From Rudaea sp. (GTDB lineage: Bacteria; Pseudomonadota; Gammaproteobacteria; Xanthomonadales; Rhodanobacteraceae): a DNA stretch of 64,000 nucleotides. Where the stretch lies: positions 62,001 through 126,000 of the forward strand of contig JARLJU010000150.1 in NCBI GenBank assembly GCA_031291055.1. Reading direction: 5' to 3'. Positions 18,006 through 27,583 of the stretch are shown piece after piece. The translations under genes and the position numbers were made by a program. The stretch's first letter is position 1. Each line of letters opens with the position of its first letter. The notes beneath the pieces are model-generated. The model was given only the letters and a program-made list of their open reading frames with translations. It was not told the DNA's origin and did not search any database.

Positions 18006-19847
18006 ATGTTGCAAAAATCTCTTTTATCTTTTTCCATTGTTCTGGCATTGATCGCCTGTGCCCAGGCGCAGGACGCCGCGGTGCAGCCGACTGTACAGGT
18101 CACCGCATCGCGCATTGCGCAGACCGTCGACGCCAGTCTCGCCGACGTCAGCGTGATCACGCGCGGCGACATCGATACGAGTGGTGCCGCCGACCTTTAC
18201 GACCTGCTGCGCCTGCAGGCCGGCATCGATGTCGCCCGCAGCGGCGGTGCTGGAGCGCAGACCAGTGTCTTCATGCGCGGCACAAACTCCAATCACGTGC
18301 TGGTACTGATTGACGGAGTACGCGTGGCGTCGGCCAATACCGGTGCCTATGCGTGGGAACAGCTACCACTGGATGCTGTCGAACGGGTCGAAATTGTGCG
18401 CGGCCCGCGTACCAGTTACTGGGGTTCGGACGCAATTGGCGGGGTGATCCAGATCTTCACGCGCAAGCTGCAGGGTCCGATGGCGGCGGCGCAGTACGGC
18501 AGTTACCAGGACGCGTCAGGCAGCGCGGGTTTCGGCGATTGGGGCGACAGAGGCGGCTTCAGCATCGTTACGGGCATTCGCCACACCACCGGCTTTCCCG
18601 CGGCCAGCCCGGCGAATTACTACGACTATGATGGCCTGGACGATGGCTATCGCGCCACGAATATCGCCGCCCAGGGATCCTATCTGCTCGGCGCGGGACA
18701 AACTCTTTCGGGCAGCATCCTGCACAGCGATGCCGATGTGGAATTCCCCAACGGCTCGACCACTCAGGGCCGCTCTGCGGTGACTGAACAATCCGTCGGC
18801 GCGAATCTGGATGGCCGCATCGCGCCATGGTGGAGTGAGCGTATCAGCATCGGCCAGACCTTGGAGGACCTGACGACGCCGGTCTATGCCGAACTGCTCA
18901 CCTCGCATCGAGACAGCCTAAGCTGGCAGAACGACTTTCTTGTCGCCGACCAGCAGCACCTCATCGCCGGCATCGATTATTACCGGGAACAGGGGTTCAG
19001 CGAAAACACCGAGCCGGTCAGCGTCGTATATGACGAATATCGTCACAACACTGGCGTTTTCGTCGGCTGGCAGGGACAGCAGGGAGCACTGGATTGGGAA
19101 TTGGCCGGACGCCATGACGACAACAGTCAGTTCGGCGACGCCAGCACTGGTTCGCTGGCGCTGGGCTATGCGTTGACATCATGGCTGCGCGGTACCGGCA
19201 GTTTTGGCCAGGGATTCCGCAGCCCAGACTTCAACGAACAATTCTCGCCCGGATTCGGCGGCTACTTCGCTGGCAACCCGGATTTGCATCCGGAACGCTC
19301 GCACAGTTCCGAACTTGGCCTGGAGGCGACACCATTACCGGACCTGAGTGTGAAACTAGTGCACTACCGCACGGATATCAGCGATCTGATCGACTTCACT
19401 GGCTCGCAGGACCAGGCGGAAAATGTGGAGAAAGCACGTATTGAAGGCACCGAGCTCAGCGCAAGATGGCATCAGGGTCCGTGGTCGATCGACGCCAGTG
19501 CAACCTGGCAGAATCCGCGCGATCTTACCGACGACAGCGAACTGCTGCGCCGGGCCAAACAGAAGGCCAACATACTGGCAATGCGCAGCTTCAGCGACCG
19601 CATCAGTGCTGGTGTCGAGGTCGTCAGTTCTGGAGAGACGCGGGATATTGCGGCCACAGCCGCGGGTGGCAGCGCGAGCAACGGCGGCTACACCATCTAC
19701 AATGCACGCCTGAATTTTGTCCTCTCCCGGGACTGGCAATTGCACCTGCGTGGGGAAAACCTCGGCGATCACGACTACACGGTAGTCCAGGGCTATGCCA
19801 CGCCCGGCCGTTCAGGCTGGGCAGAGATCGTCTGGCAACCGCACTAG
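18006..19847 (+). CDS. btuB: TonB-dependent cobalamin receptor BtuB
   Basis: 613 residues from ATG 18006, preceded by GGAG at good spacing. The signal peptide ends near ACAQA (about residue 20). A TonB box-like VQVTASRI precedes the plug domain (SVITRGDIDTSG, VLVLIDGVRV, VERVEIVRGPRTSYWGSDAIGG in pieces), then a 22-strand-type barrel. It imports vitamin B12 across the outer membrane with TonB energy. Assignment to cobalamin rests on the riboswitch as well as on overall similarity. The last residues (VWQPH) lack the usual terminal aromatic residue. Confidence 0.93.
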   Translation: MLQKSLLSFSIVLALIACAQAQDAAVQPTVQVTASRIAQTVDASLADVSVITRGDIDTSGAADLYDLLRLQAGIDVARSGGAGAQTSVFMRGTNSNHVLVLIDGVRVASANTGAYAWEQLPLDAVERVEIVRGPRTSYWGSDAIGGVIQIFTRKLQGPMAAAQYGSYQDASGSAGFGDWGDRGGFSIVTGIRHTTGFPAASPANYYDYDGLDDGYRATNIAAQGSYLLGAGQTLSGSILHSDADVEFPNGSTTQGRSAVTEQSVGANLDGRIAPWWSERISIGQTLEDLTTPVYAELLTSHRDSLSWQNDFLVADQQHLIAGIDYYREQGFSENTEPVSVVYDEYRHNTGVFVGWQGQQGALDWELAGRHDDNSQFGDASTGSLALGYALTSWLRGTGSFGQGFRSPDFNEQFSPGFGGYFAGNPDLHPERSHSSELGLEATPLPDLSVKLVHYRTDISDLIDFTGSQDQAENVEKARIEGTELSARWHQGPWSIDASATWQNPRDLTDDSELLRRAKQKANILAMRSFSDRISAGVEVVSSGETRDIAATAAGGSASNGGYTIYNARLNFVLSRDWQLHLRGENLGDHDYTVVQGYATPGRSGWAEIVWQPH

Positions 19848-19865
19848 ACAGCCATTCCCTGGCGG

Positions 19866-19920
19866 CTCCGGCAATGCCGGAAAGGGTCGAGGCCGCCCGA
19901 GCGCTGGCTGCGCGGGCGGC
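19866..19920 (+). terminator. Possible hairpins after btuB
   Basis: Two inverted repeats follow btuB: TCCGGC-AAT-GCCGGA near 19866-19880, and GCCGCCCG (19892-19899) pairing with CGGGCGGC (19913-19920). No T-run follows, so intrinsic termination is uncertain. Confidence 0.3.
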
Positions 19921-19967
19921 TCAGGCATAGAATCTGCTAGGGGGTTCGGGGTGAATCGGGGATCGAC

Positions 19968-22424
19968 ATGAGCCAGGCTATGGGCGGTGCGGGATCCAGA
20001 CCCGAGATGCGCGAACCGGCGTTGAACACGCTGGCCAAACGCGCCGATCTGGCCCCACGTGTACGCAATCTGCTTGAAGGGGTGCTGTCGCTGTGTTCCA
20101 GCGGCCTTGAGCGCGCGCTGGTAACGACGCTCAACGAGGTGGAAATGCAGCTGTTCAAGCAGGCTGAGCAGGGCCGCAGCAACGAGCAGCAATACCGCTG
20201 TTTTGAAACCCTGCGCGAGATCAAGCGCGGGCGCGCCGACGTGGCGCCGCGCTACATGATGGAGATCGAGGATGCGCTGGCAACCTTCGATCGGCCGGAA
20301 TCGGCCGACGGCGCAGGCACGGACAAGAAGCGCTCCGGCGCGCCAGTGAAGCAGGAATTGTCGCTGGTCGAGACCGGCGACCTGGAAGAATCGCTGGCGT
20401 TGCAGGAATTCACCGCCAAGACCGACATCCGCCATGCCCAGGTGCTGTATGCGCTCGGTCACCGCTTCGGTGTCCTTGCCGGCACGCCGATACTGGATGC
20501 GGAAAAGCTGCCGATCGGCCCGGCCCGGCTTGCCCGCGCATTGCGGCGTGCGACGACTTGCCTGGATATCTCGGCCGATCATCGCGTCCTGCTCTACCAC
20601 GCCTTCGATCGCACCACGCTGGCGGCGATCGGCGATTTCTACGACGCGGTCAACACCTATCTGATCGAACACCGCATCCTGCGCCATTTGCGCGCGCAGG
20701 TGCCGCGAGTGAAGGCCGGTCACGGCAGCGCCCAGCCCGAGGCTGCGCAGGACCCGGAGGAAAACCCGGCGGCAACCGAACAGCCTGCGCCAAATCCGGC
20801 GGGTGCAGGGGCTGGCCGTGGCGGGCACGCGCCTGCGTATGCACGCCACAATCCAGGCATGCATGCAGCACCCGCCAATGCGCGACCTGCGCAGACGGCG
20901 CCGCACGGCGTCGAAGTGGCGAACTGGAGCGGGCCGCCTGCGCACTCGGCGCCGGCGGACGAACGCGATTCGGAACTGTTCACCACGCTGCGTGAGCTGC
21001 TGTCAGGACGCCGCCATGCGCTGGGCGGCAGCGAAAAGGCGGTGACCGGCGGCTATGTCCCCAGCGGTGAAGACGTGCAGTCGGTGCTGGGAGCGCTGCA
21101 ATCCAAGCCGATCTCGCCGATCACGATGGGCGGAAAGGTCGTGCAGCGGTCGGTAGGGCATCTGAAACAGGATCTGCTTGCGCATCTGCGCCAGCTTGCG
21201 CCCGACGGACAACCGGCGCATCTGGCCGCGGAAGATTCGGACACCATCGATCTGGTCGGCATGCTCTTCGACTACATCATGAAGAACGTGCGCCCGGATG
21301 GCAGCACGCAATCGCTGATGACCAAACTGCAGGTGCCGTTGCTGCGCGTGGCACTGCGCGACAAGAGTTTCTTCACCCGGCGTACGCATCCGGCACGGCA
21401 ACTGCTCAACGCGATCGCCGAAACCGGCACGCACTGGATCGATGACAGCGAAGGCCCCGCCGATCGCGCCCTGGTCGACAAGATGCAGGTCGTCGTGGAT
21501 CGCGTGACGCAGGAATTCGACGGCAATATCGGCCTGATGGAAGAAATGCTCACCGGCCTGTCGCAGCACATGCATACGTTGGCGCGCAAGGCCGAAGTGA
21601 CCGAGCGTCGGCATGTGGACGCCGCCAGGGGTCGCGAAAAGCTCGCGATGGCACGCCAACGCGCCAGCACTGCGATCAAGTCGCGGATCATGGCCGCACA
21701 ACCCGGCAAGCTGGTGCGCACGATCCTCGAGCAAGCCTGGACCGATGTACTCGCGTTGACCCTGTTGCGTCAGGGCGAAGAAAGCGAAACGTACAAGAAA
21801 CGGCTGGCCGTGGCCGATCAACTGCTTGCTGCCGGCAGCGGCCGCGATGGCGAGACCAAGCCGCCGATTGCGCTGCGCGAAGACATCGAAACCGGATTGG
21901 ATCAGGTCGGCTACCACAAGGACGACATCCAGGCGGTGATCAAACGCCTGTTCCTGCCGGAAGAAGCCGCGAACGAGGCGAATCCCAACTCGAACACGGA
22001 AATCGCGATCAAGCTCAAGAGCAAGGCCCGCCTTGGCGATGATGGCAGCGATGCGCTGCCGTCATCGGATGCCGCGCGGCGCAAGATCGTGATCAAGCCG
22101 GACAGCGAGCATGGACGCATGTTCGAACGCCTGAAAACGCTGCCGTTCGGCACCTGGTTCGAATTCCGCACCAATCAGCAGGGCGACAAGGTGCGGCGCA
22201 AGCTTGCCTGGTTCTCCACTCTCACCGGCCGCTGCCTGTTCGTCAACCAGCGCGGCGCGCGGACCGACGAGAAAACCCTGGAACAGCTGGCGCACGACGT
22301 CGTCAATGGCCAGGTCACGATCGTCGAAGCCGAAGAAGAGTCGCTGGTCGATCGCGCGTGGAAGGCCATTGTCTCCTCGCTCAAGCAGTTTGTCGGTCGC
22401 GACCCGGCACCCGTGCCGGCATGA
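19968..22424 (+). CDS. DUF1631 family protein
   Basis: 818 residues, soluble, with no signal peptide or membrane helix. The N-terminal third and the C-terminal half match the DUF1631 family as I know it in Xanthomonadales; residues roughly 245-330 are Ala/Pro/Gly-rich and look like a disordered linker. The C-terminal segment (FGTWFEFRTNQQGDKVRRKLAWFS region, quoted in part) resembles the PilZ-like end of DUF1631 proteins. The function is not established. Its stop overlaps the start of a PilZ-domain gene, so the two are probably co-expressed and may act together in cyclic-di-GMP responses. Confidence 0.88.
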   Translation: MSQAMGGAGSRPEMREPALNTLAKRADLAPRVRNLLEGVLSLCSSGLERALVTTLNEVEMQLFKQAEQGRSNEQQYRCFETLREIKRGRADVAPRYMMEIEDALATFDRPESADGAGTDKKRSGAPVKQELSLVETGDLEESLALQEFTAKTDIRHAQVLYALGHRFGVLAGTPILDAEKLPIGPARLARALRRATTCLDISADHRVLLYHAFDRTTLAAIGDFYDAVNTYLIEHRILRHLRAQVPRVKAGHGSAQPEAAQDPEENPAATEQPAPNPAGAGAGRGGHAPAYARHNPGMHAAPANARPAQTAPHGVEVANWSGPPAHSAPADERDSELFTTLRELLSGRRHALGGSEKAVTGGYVPSGEDVQSVLGALQSKPISPITMGGKVVQRSVGHLKQDLLAHLRQLAPDGQPAHLAAEDSDTIDLVGMLFDYIMKNVRPDGSTQSLMTKLQVPLLRVALRDKSFFTRRTHPARQLLNAIAETGTHWIDDSEGPADRALVDKMQVVVDRVTQEFDGNIGLMEEMLTGLSQHMHTLARKAEVTERRHVDAARGREKLAMARQRASTAIKSRIMAAQPGKLVRTILEQAWTDVLALTLLRQGEESETYKKRLAVADQLLAAGSGRDGETKPPIALREDIETGLDQVGYHKDDIQAVIKRLFLPEEAANEANPNSNTEIAIKLKSKARLGDDGSDALPSSDAARRKIVIKPDSEHGRMFERLKTLPFGTWFEFRTNQQGDKVRRKLAWFSTLTGRCLFVNQRGARTDEKTLEQLAHDVVNGQVTIVEAEEESLVDRAWKAIVSSLKQFVGRDPAPVPA

Positions 22425-22801
22425 ACTCCGTATCGCGGAAATCCACGATGGCCACCGAACACCGCCGCTCCAAACGCAAACGCGCACACCATGCCATTCA
22501 GGTGGCCAATGCGATCACCGGCCAGCAGGTGGGCCACATCGGCAACCTTTCCATCGACGGCATGCTCATCATCAGCAGCCGGCGGCTGCCGGAGGATGCA
22601 CTGTTCCAGTTCAACTTCGTGCTGCCCAGCGGCGCCACCACGCAACCGCATCAGCTTGAAATCGGCGTGCACGAACAATGGTGCGAGACGGCCAATGCGC
22701 CCGGACAATTCTGGTCGGGATTTCGCATCATCGATATCAGCCCGGAGGACTACAACGTTCTCTATGACTGGGTCATGAGCCCGGGCGGGCAGTTCGACTA
22801 G
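22421..22801 (+). CDS. PilZ domain-containing protein
   Basis: 126 residues from ATG 22421 (overlapping the DUF1631 stop); an ATG at 22448 is an alternative that gives 117. A basic N-terminal stretch EHRRSKRKRA carries the RxxxR motif and NLSIDGM the (D/N)xSxxG motif that bind cyclic-di-GMP in PilZ domains. The rest is beta-rich. It is likely a single-domain c-di-GMP receptor partnering the DUF1631 protein. Confidence 0.88.
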   Translation: MNSVSRKSTMATEHRRSKRKRAHHAIQVANAITGQQVGHIGNLSIDGMLIISSRRLPEDALFQFNFVLPSGATTQPHQLEIGVHEQWCETANAPGQFWSGFRIIDISPEDYNVLYDWVMSPGGQFD

Positions 22802-22873
22802 AAGCGGCCTCAAAAACTACTGCGTGTCGCATCTTGCGGCACAATAGGCGCATCCAATGCATGAGCGCCGACC

Positions 22874-24196
22874 ATGTCCGACCTGCTGGCAAAGCTTTAT
22901 CCCGATCATCTGCGCACGTTGCAGCAGCGTGCCGATACCGCGCTGGCGCGCGGTGGCTTCGACCACCTGCTCGTGGCGGCTGGCACACCGCGCTATCAGT
23001 TCCTCGATGACCGGCCCTACCCGTTCGCAATCAATCCGCATTTCAAGCACTGGCTGCCGCTGACCAAGACACCCGGTTCCTGGCTCGTGCACACGCCGGG
23101 CCGGCGGCCGAAGGTGATCTATCTGCAACCTCGCGACTACTGGCATGTGGTGCCCGAAGCACCGGCAGGGTACTGGGTCGAGCATTGCGACATCGTCATC
23201 GTCCGCGAGCCCGCCGAAGCGCTGGCGCACCTGCCGAAGGATTTTGCCCGTTGCGCGATTCTCGGCGAAGACAACGCCGGCGTCGGCGAGCTCAGGCCCA
23301 ACAACCCGGAGGCGGTGCTGGCCTATCTGCACTATCACCGTGCCTACAAGACCGACCATGAGCTGGCGATGATGCGCGTCGCCAGCAAGCTCGGCGCGCG
23401 CGCGCACCGCGCCGCCGAAGCCGCATTCCGCGCCGGCGAATCCGAGTACGGCATCCACATGGCCTACCTGGGCGCCGTGCACGAGACGGAGAGCGAACTG
23501 CCCTACAGCAATATCATTGCGTTGAACCAGCATGGCGCGGTGTTGCATTACACCGATCTGAATCGTGCGCCGCCGACGCATGCGCAATCGTTCCTGATCG
23601 ATGCCGGAGCAAATTTCCACGGCTACGCCAGCGACATCACCCGCACCTATGCCGGCGCCGATGCCGATGAATTCCAGGCCTTGATCGACGCCGTGGACGG
23701 TGCACAACGCAGCTTTGTGGAAAAAGTACGCAAGGGTCAGGACTATGCCGCCCTGCATGTGCACGCACACCATGTGCTCGCGCTGGTGCTCAGGGACCAG
23801 GACTTCATCCGCATGACGCCGGAAAGCGCCGTGGAATCCGGCGTGTCGGGCGTATTCTTTCCGCATGGCCTCGGCCACATGATCGGCCTGCAGGTCCACG
23901 ATGTCGGCGGTTTCCAGAAAGACGAGAGCGGCGGCACGATCCTGAAACCGCCGGGACATCCCTATCTGCGCCTCACCCGCAAGCTTGAGCCGCGCATGGT
24001 CACCACGATCGAGCCAGGTATCTACTTCATCGACATGCTGCTCGCCGAACTCAAGGCCAAGGCACAGGCGAAAGACATCAACTGGGACAAGGTCGACCGA
24101 TTCCGCCGCTACGGCGGCATCCGTATCGAGGACGACGTGGTCTGCACCGACACTGCGCCGGAGAACCTGACACGCGATGCGTTCGCTTCCATCTGA
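22874..24196 (+). CDS. pepQ: Xaa-Pro dipeptidase PepQ
   Basis: 440 residues, the PepQ length. It is a dinuclear-metal M24B peptidase that splits X-Pro dipeptides. The metal ligands are all visible: Asp in LIDAGANFHGYASDITRTY (two aspartates), His in PHGLGHMIGLQVHD, Glu in TTIEPGIYF and Glu in GIRIEDDVV. The bacterial PepQ N-terminal domain (RQRE-type start, here DHLRTLQQRADTALARG) supports PepQ over PepP. A second M24 peptidase, PepP, is encoded at 34-35 kb. Confidence 0.95.
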   Translation: MSDLLAKLYPDHLRTLQQRADTALARGGFDHLLVAAGTPRYQFLDDRPYPFAINPHFKHWLPLTKTPGSWLVHTPGRRPKVIYLQPRDYWHVVPEAPAGYWVEHCDIVIVREPAEALAHLPKDFARCAILGEDNAGVGELRPNNPEAVLAYLHYHRAYKTDHELAMMRVASKLGARAHRAAEAAFRAGESEYGIHMAYLGAVHETESELPYSNIIALNQHGAVLHYTDLNRAPPTHAQSFLIDAGANFHGYASDITRTYAGADADEFQALIDAVDGAQRSFVEKVRKGQDYAALHVHAHHVLALVLRDQDFIRMTPESAVESGVSGVFFPHGLGHMIGLQVHDVGGFQKDESGGTILKPPGHPYLRLTRKLEPRMVTTIEPGIYFIDMLLAELKAKAQAKDINWDKVDRFRRYGGIRIEDDVVCTDTAPENLTRDAFASI

Positions 24197-24254
24197 CCCT
24201 GTTGTCTTGATCCTGTCGAGCTGATCTCGCCGACCGGGCGGGGTCTTTGCCGAA

Positions 24255-25490
24255 TCACTGCTTGTCGCGCGCCAGGCGCAGCAGGGTTCCGTTGTGATCC
24301 TCGGTGACCAGCACGCTGCCGTCGTCCATTTCCCACAAGGCGACGACCGCTCCCTGCGGGTGATTGTCGCGCGCGTATTCCCAGCCCGTCACGACATCCT
24401 CGGGAACGCCTCGCGGACGTCCCTGGGCGTCGATCGCGAGCTTGACGATGCGATGCCCGGTCGAGCGATACCCGTGATAGGCAATCAGCAGATGTCCTTC
24501 CAGACCGGCAAGCGCCCTGCCCCGATAAAAAATCATTCCCAGCGGCGCGGCATGCGCGGGCAGCAACAATGTCGGAGCGCGTTTACCGCTGCAATCAAAC
24601 CCTGCGTATTCCGGACTCGGCCTGTTCTCATCGAAGCAGTAAGGCCAGCCGTAGTCGGCGCCCTGCTCGACCCGCACCAGCGTGTCATGCGGCAATTCCG
24701 CATCGGACAACGCGGGATCGGCCTGATTGATCGCATCGCGCGCGTTGACCGCTGCAAGCAATCGGCCGGAACCAAGGACGGTCAGCGCCATGCTGTTGCG
24801 CAAGCCGCGCGCGTAGGGCACCAAAGTGCGCGCGTCGACTGCCGTGTCGCCCGGAGCAACACGCAGGATTGTCGCGCGCGGCGGCGACGCCTGGGTTTCC
24901 GGACAAGGCTGCGGACCCGGTGCAGGATCGCCCAACTGTCGTTCGCAGTGATCGGTGGCCGAACCGACGTTGACGAACAGCGACCCATCTGCGCCGAGCG
25001 CGAGTGCGGCGAGCGGATGGCGTCCCTGCGTCGGCAACCCGGTGACGATGTTGCGCAGGCTTTTCTGGGGATCGGCAGCGGCCGGATCAAAACGGATGAC
25101 CGCGCCGGAGAGGCCGACATAGAGCGTGCCATCCGGTCCGGGCACCAGCGAATTGGGTTCGTTGAGACTGTTCAATATGACGTGCGGCTGCCCGTGCCCG
25201 CCATCCGGCAACCTGACAATGCGCCCGCGATTTTTCTGCCAGCCGCCCATGTCGGCGACGTAGATATCCGTGCCGATCGCAGCCACGCCGCGCGCGAAAC
25301 CCAGATGCCCCGCAACGAGGCCGATACAGGAACCGGCAGCGGTGTCGAGTCCGACCTTGGGAAATCCGTCGCAATCGCCGGACATGGCGTAGGTTTGCGC
25401 AGCGACCGCCGCGGGCGAAGAAATTGTTGTCAGCCCTGCCAGGATGACAGCCACGATATCGCGCATACGGCGAGAATTCGACCTGACCAT
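24255..25490 (-). CDS. PQQ-dependent sugar dehydrogenase (soluble glucose/sorbosone dehydrogenase-like), exported
   Basis: 411 residues from ATG 25490 (GGAG about 10 bases upstream); an ATG at 25466 is also possible. A signal peptide (VAVILAGLTTISSPAAVAAQ) leads to the periplasm. The rest is a six-bladed beta-propeller of the Aldose_sugar_dehydrogenase type: GFARGVAAIGTDIYVAD, PNSLVPGPDGTLYVGL, ARGLRNSMAL, GADYGWPYCFDENRPS, and AHAAPLGMIFYRG with the conserved His. Such enzymes oxidise sugars with PQQ, but no PQQ synthesis genes are in the window and the substrate is unknown. It is divergent from the cyd operon. Confidence 0.85.
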   Translation of the reverse strand: MVRSNSRRMRDIVAVILAGLTTISSPAAVAAQTYAMSGDCDGFPKVGLDTAAGSCIGLVAGHLGFARGVAAIGTDIYVADMGGWQKNRGRIVRLPDGGHGQPHVILNSLNEPNSLVPGPDGTLYVGLSGAVIRFDPAAADPQKSLRNIVTGLPTQGRHPLAALALGADGSLFVNVGSATDHCERQLGDPAPGPQPCPETQASPPRATILRVAPGDTAVDARTLVPYARGLRNSMALTVLGSGRLLAAVNARDAINQADPALSDAELPHDTLVRVEQGADYGWPYCFDENRPSPEYAGFDCSGKRAPTLLLPAHAAPLGMIFYRGRALAGLEGHLLIAYHGYRSTGHRIVKLAIDAQGRPRGVPEDVVTGWEYARDNHPQGAVVALWEMDDGSVLVTEDHNGTLLRLARDKQ

Positions 25491-25576
25491 CCTGCGCAAT
25501 CTCCACGTCGCTGCCAAGTCGATATTAGCGCAACGAGTCGCCACACGTGGTTTCGAAGCGGCGTACAATTGATCCG

Positions 25577-25804
25577 ATGCAGCAGCGGTCACCCATGCCC
25601 TATTCCGCCTCCTGGTTCGTGTCGCGCTCCGGACGCCGCTATGGCCTGGAACTGGCCGCGGTCGTGCTCGCCAAACTCGTCGCGCTGGCGATCCTGTACT
25701 TCGCCTTCATCGCGCCGCAGCCGCGCACTGACCTTTCGCCCGCTGCATTGCAAGACCATCTGCTCGATGCCCATCACGCCACCACTTCCGCGGCATTGCC
25801 ATGA
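25577..25804 (+). CDS. cydP: CydP, putative small subunit of cytochrome bd oxidase
   Basis: 75 residues from ATG 25577 (an ATG at 25595 would give 69). One membrane helix (LELAAVVLAKLVALAILYFAF) with a basic residue inside, followed by a short acidic/His tail. The stop overlaps the cydA ATG. Its size, position and sequence pattern match the CydP family found just upstream of cydA in Xanthomonadales. Its role in the bd complex is inferred from position. Confidence 0.8.
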   Translation: MQQRSPMPYSASWFVSRSGRRYGLELAAVVLAKLVALAILYFAFIAPQPRTDLSPAALQDHLLDAHHATTSAALP

Positions 25805-27381
25805 TCGATCCTGATGTCGTGACCCTGTCGCGCCTGCAGTTCGCGCTGACGGCCCTGTATCACTTCTTGTTCGTGCCGCTGACCCTGGGCCTGTCGTGGC
25901 TGCTGGCGATCATGGAGTCGGTCTATGCCATGACCGGGCGTGACATCTGGAAACGCATGACCCAGTACTGGGCCGTGCTGTTCGGCATCAATTTCGCGAT
26001 GGGCGTGGCCACTGGCGTGACCATGGAGTTCCAGTTCGGCACCAACTGGGCCTACTACTCGCACTACGTCGGCGACGTGTTCGGCACGCCGCTGGCGCTG
26101 GAAGGACTGATGGCGTTCTTCCTCGAGGCGACGTTCATCGGCCTGTTCTTCTTCGGCTGGGATCGGCTCAGCCGGGTCCAGCACCTTGCCACGACCTGGC
26201 TGCTCGCGCTCGGCACCAACCTGTCGGCGTTGTGGATCCTCATCGCCAACGGCTGGATGCAGTTTCCGGTCGGCGCCGAGTTCAACCTCGACACCATGCG
26301 CATGGAGGTGACCTCGTTTTCCGCCGTCGTCTTCAACCCGGTCGCGCAGGCGAAATTCGTGCATACGGTGAGCGCAGGCTATGTGCTCGGATCGATGTTC
26401 GTGCTCTCGATCAGCGCCTGGTACCTGATCAAGGGGCGCAATGTGGATTTCGCCAAGCGTTCGATGACGGTGGCGGCGAGCTTCGGCCTGGCATCCGCGC
26501 TGTCCGTGGTCGTGCTCGGCGACGAGTCCGGCTACGACATCTCGGCGAACCAGAAGATGAAGCTGGCGGCGATCGAGGCAATGTGGGAAACCGAACCTGC
26601 GCCGGCGTCGTTCACCCTGTTCGGTTTTCCCGATGTGGAAAAGCGCACGACGCATTTCGCGCTCCACATTCCCTGGGTGATGGGCCTGATCGGCACACGC
26701 TCGATCGATACGACGATGCCCGGCATTGCCGATCTCGTCGCCGATGCGCGGGCGCGAATAGACAATGGCCTCATCGCCTACGCCGCGATGCAGCGGCTGC
26801 GCAGCCACCGCGATGATGCGGCGGCGCGCGCCGATTTCGAAGCGCACAAGGCCGACCTCGGCTATGCGCTGCTGCTGCGGCGCCAGCTCGATGATCCTGC
26901 CACGGCGACCGTCGCGGACATCCAGCACGCTGCCGACAGCACCATTCCAAATGTGCCGGTACTGTTCTGGTCGTTCCGCATCATGGTCGGCTGCGGCTTG
27001 TACTTCATCGCGTTGTTCGCGTATTCGTTCTGGCTGGCGAGCAAGCGCCGCCTGGACGCCAGGCGTTGGTATCTGAAGCTGGCGCTGTACAGCCTGCCGC
27101 TGCCGTGGCTGGCGATCGAGCTGGGCTGGATCGTCGCCGAGTACGGCCGCCAGCCGTGGGCGATCTCCGGCATCCTGCCGACCGCGCTCGGCGTGTCGTC
27201 GGTCTCGGCCGGGCAGGTGCTGTTCAGCATAATTGGATTTGTGGTTTTTTATACTGCGCTCGCCGTGATCGACGCGGTGTTGATGCTGCGCTACGCACGC
27301 AAGGGGCCGGACGGGCTGGGGATGTGGCCGCCGGCAGTGGATGATCGCAGGCACGAGCGCGAGATCGATGTCGGGACCTGA
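25801..27381 (+). CDS. cydA: Cytochrome bd ubiquinol oxidase subunit I
   Basis: 526 residues. CydA carries hemes b558, b595 and d and oxidises ubiquinol while reducing oxygen with high affinity. His21 (in ALYHFLFVPLTLGLSW) and His188 (in KFVHTVSAGYVLG) are the expected heme ligands, and GWMQFPVGAEFN is the start of the quinol-binding Q-loop region. Length is that of the long Q-loop type. It overlaps cydP; cydB follows only after a 200-base spacer with a palindromic repeat. Confidence 0.97.
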   Translation: MIDPDVVTLSRLQFALTALYHFLFVPLTLGLSWLLAIMESVYAMTGRDIWKRMTQYWAVLFGINFAMGVATGVTMEFQFGTNWAYYSHYVGDVFGTPLALEGLMAFFLEATFIGLFFFGWDRLSRVQHLATTWLLALGTNLSALWILIANGWMQFPVGAEFNLDTMRMEVTSFSAVVFNPVAQAKFVHTVSAGYVLGSMFVLSISAWYLIKGRNVDFAKRSMTVAASFGLASALSVVVLGDESGYDISANQKMKLAAIEAMWETEPAPASFTLFGFPDVEKRTTHFALHIPWVMGLIGTRSIDTTMPGIADLVADARARIDNGLIAYAAMQRLRSHRDDAAARADFEAHKADLGYALLLRRQLDDPATATVADIQHAADSTIPNVPVLFWSFRIMVGCGLYFIALFAYSFWLASKRRLDARRWYLKLALYSLPLPWLAIELGWIVAEYGRQPWAISGILPTALGVSSVSAGQVLFSIIGFVVFYTALAVIDAVLMLRYARKGPDGLGMWPPAVDDRRHEREIDVGT

Positions 27382-27408
27382 CGTGACGCACGCAATAGCC
27401 AATTCTCT

Positions 27409-27513
27409 AGCAGAGCAGGGCTTTCGCTCGCCCTTCGGCCGAGCGAGTCACTTTTCCTTGCTCGTGCAAAGAAAAGTCACCCGCTCCTCCGCAGGAGGAG
27501 TGGAAGCTCTGCT
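27409..27513. repeat. REP-like multi-hairpin element between cydA and cydB
   Basis: Outer arms AGCAGAGC (27409) and GCTCTGCT (27506) enclose three nested hairpins: GCTCG...CGAGC around CCCTTCGGC, CTTTTCCTTGC-TCGT-GCAAAGAAAAG, and CTCCTCC-GCA-GGAGGAG. The AGTCACTTTTC..TTGC..GCAAAGAAAAGTCAC core is like a repeat family I know from many xanthomonad genomes. It splits a normally tight operon. Confidence 0.75.
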
Positions 27514-27583
27514 TTTGAGGAGAGGCAGGAGAAAGCACTGGATTTCCACCTTCGCATGAATGTCCCTCCGGGAGCCGAGCGCC

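Noticed and set aside
24197-24254. Intrinsic terminator between pepQ and the sugar dehydrogenase gene
   Set aside because: Only a weak GC-rich hairpin is present and no T-run; not supported.
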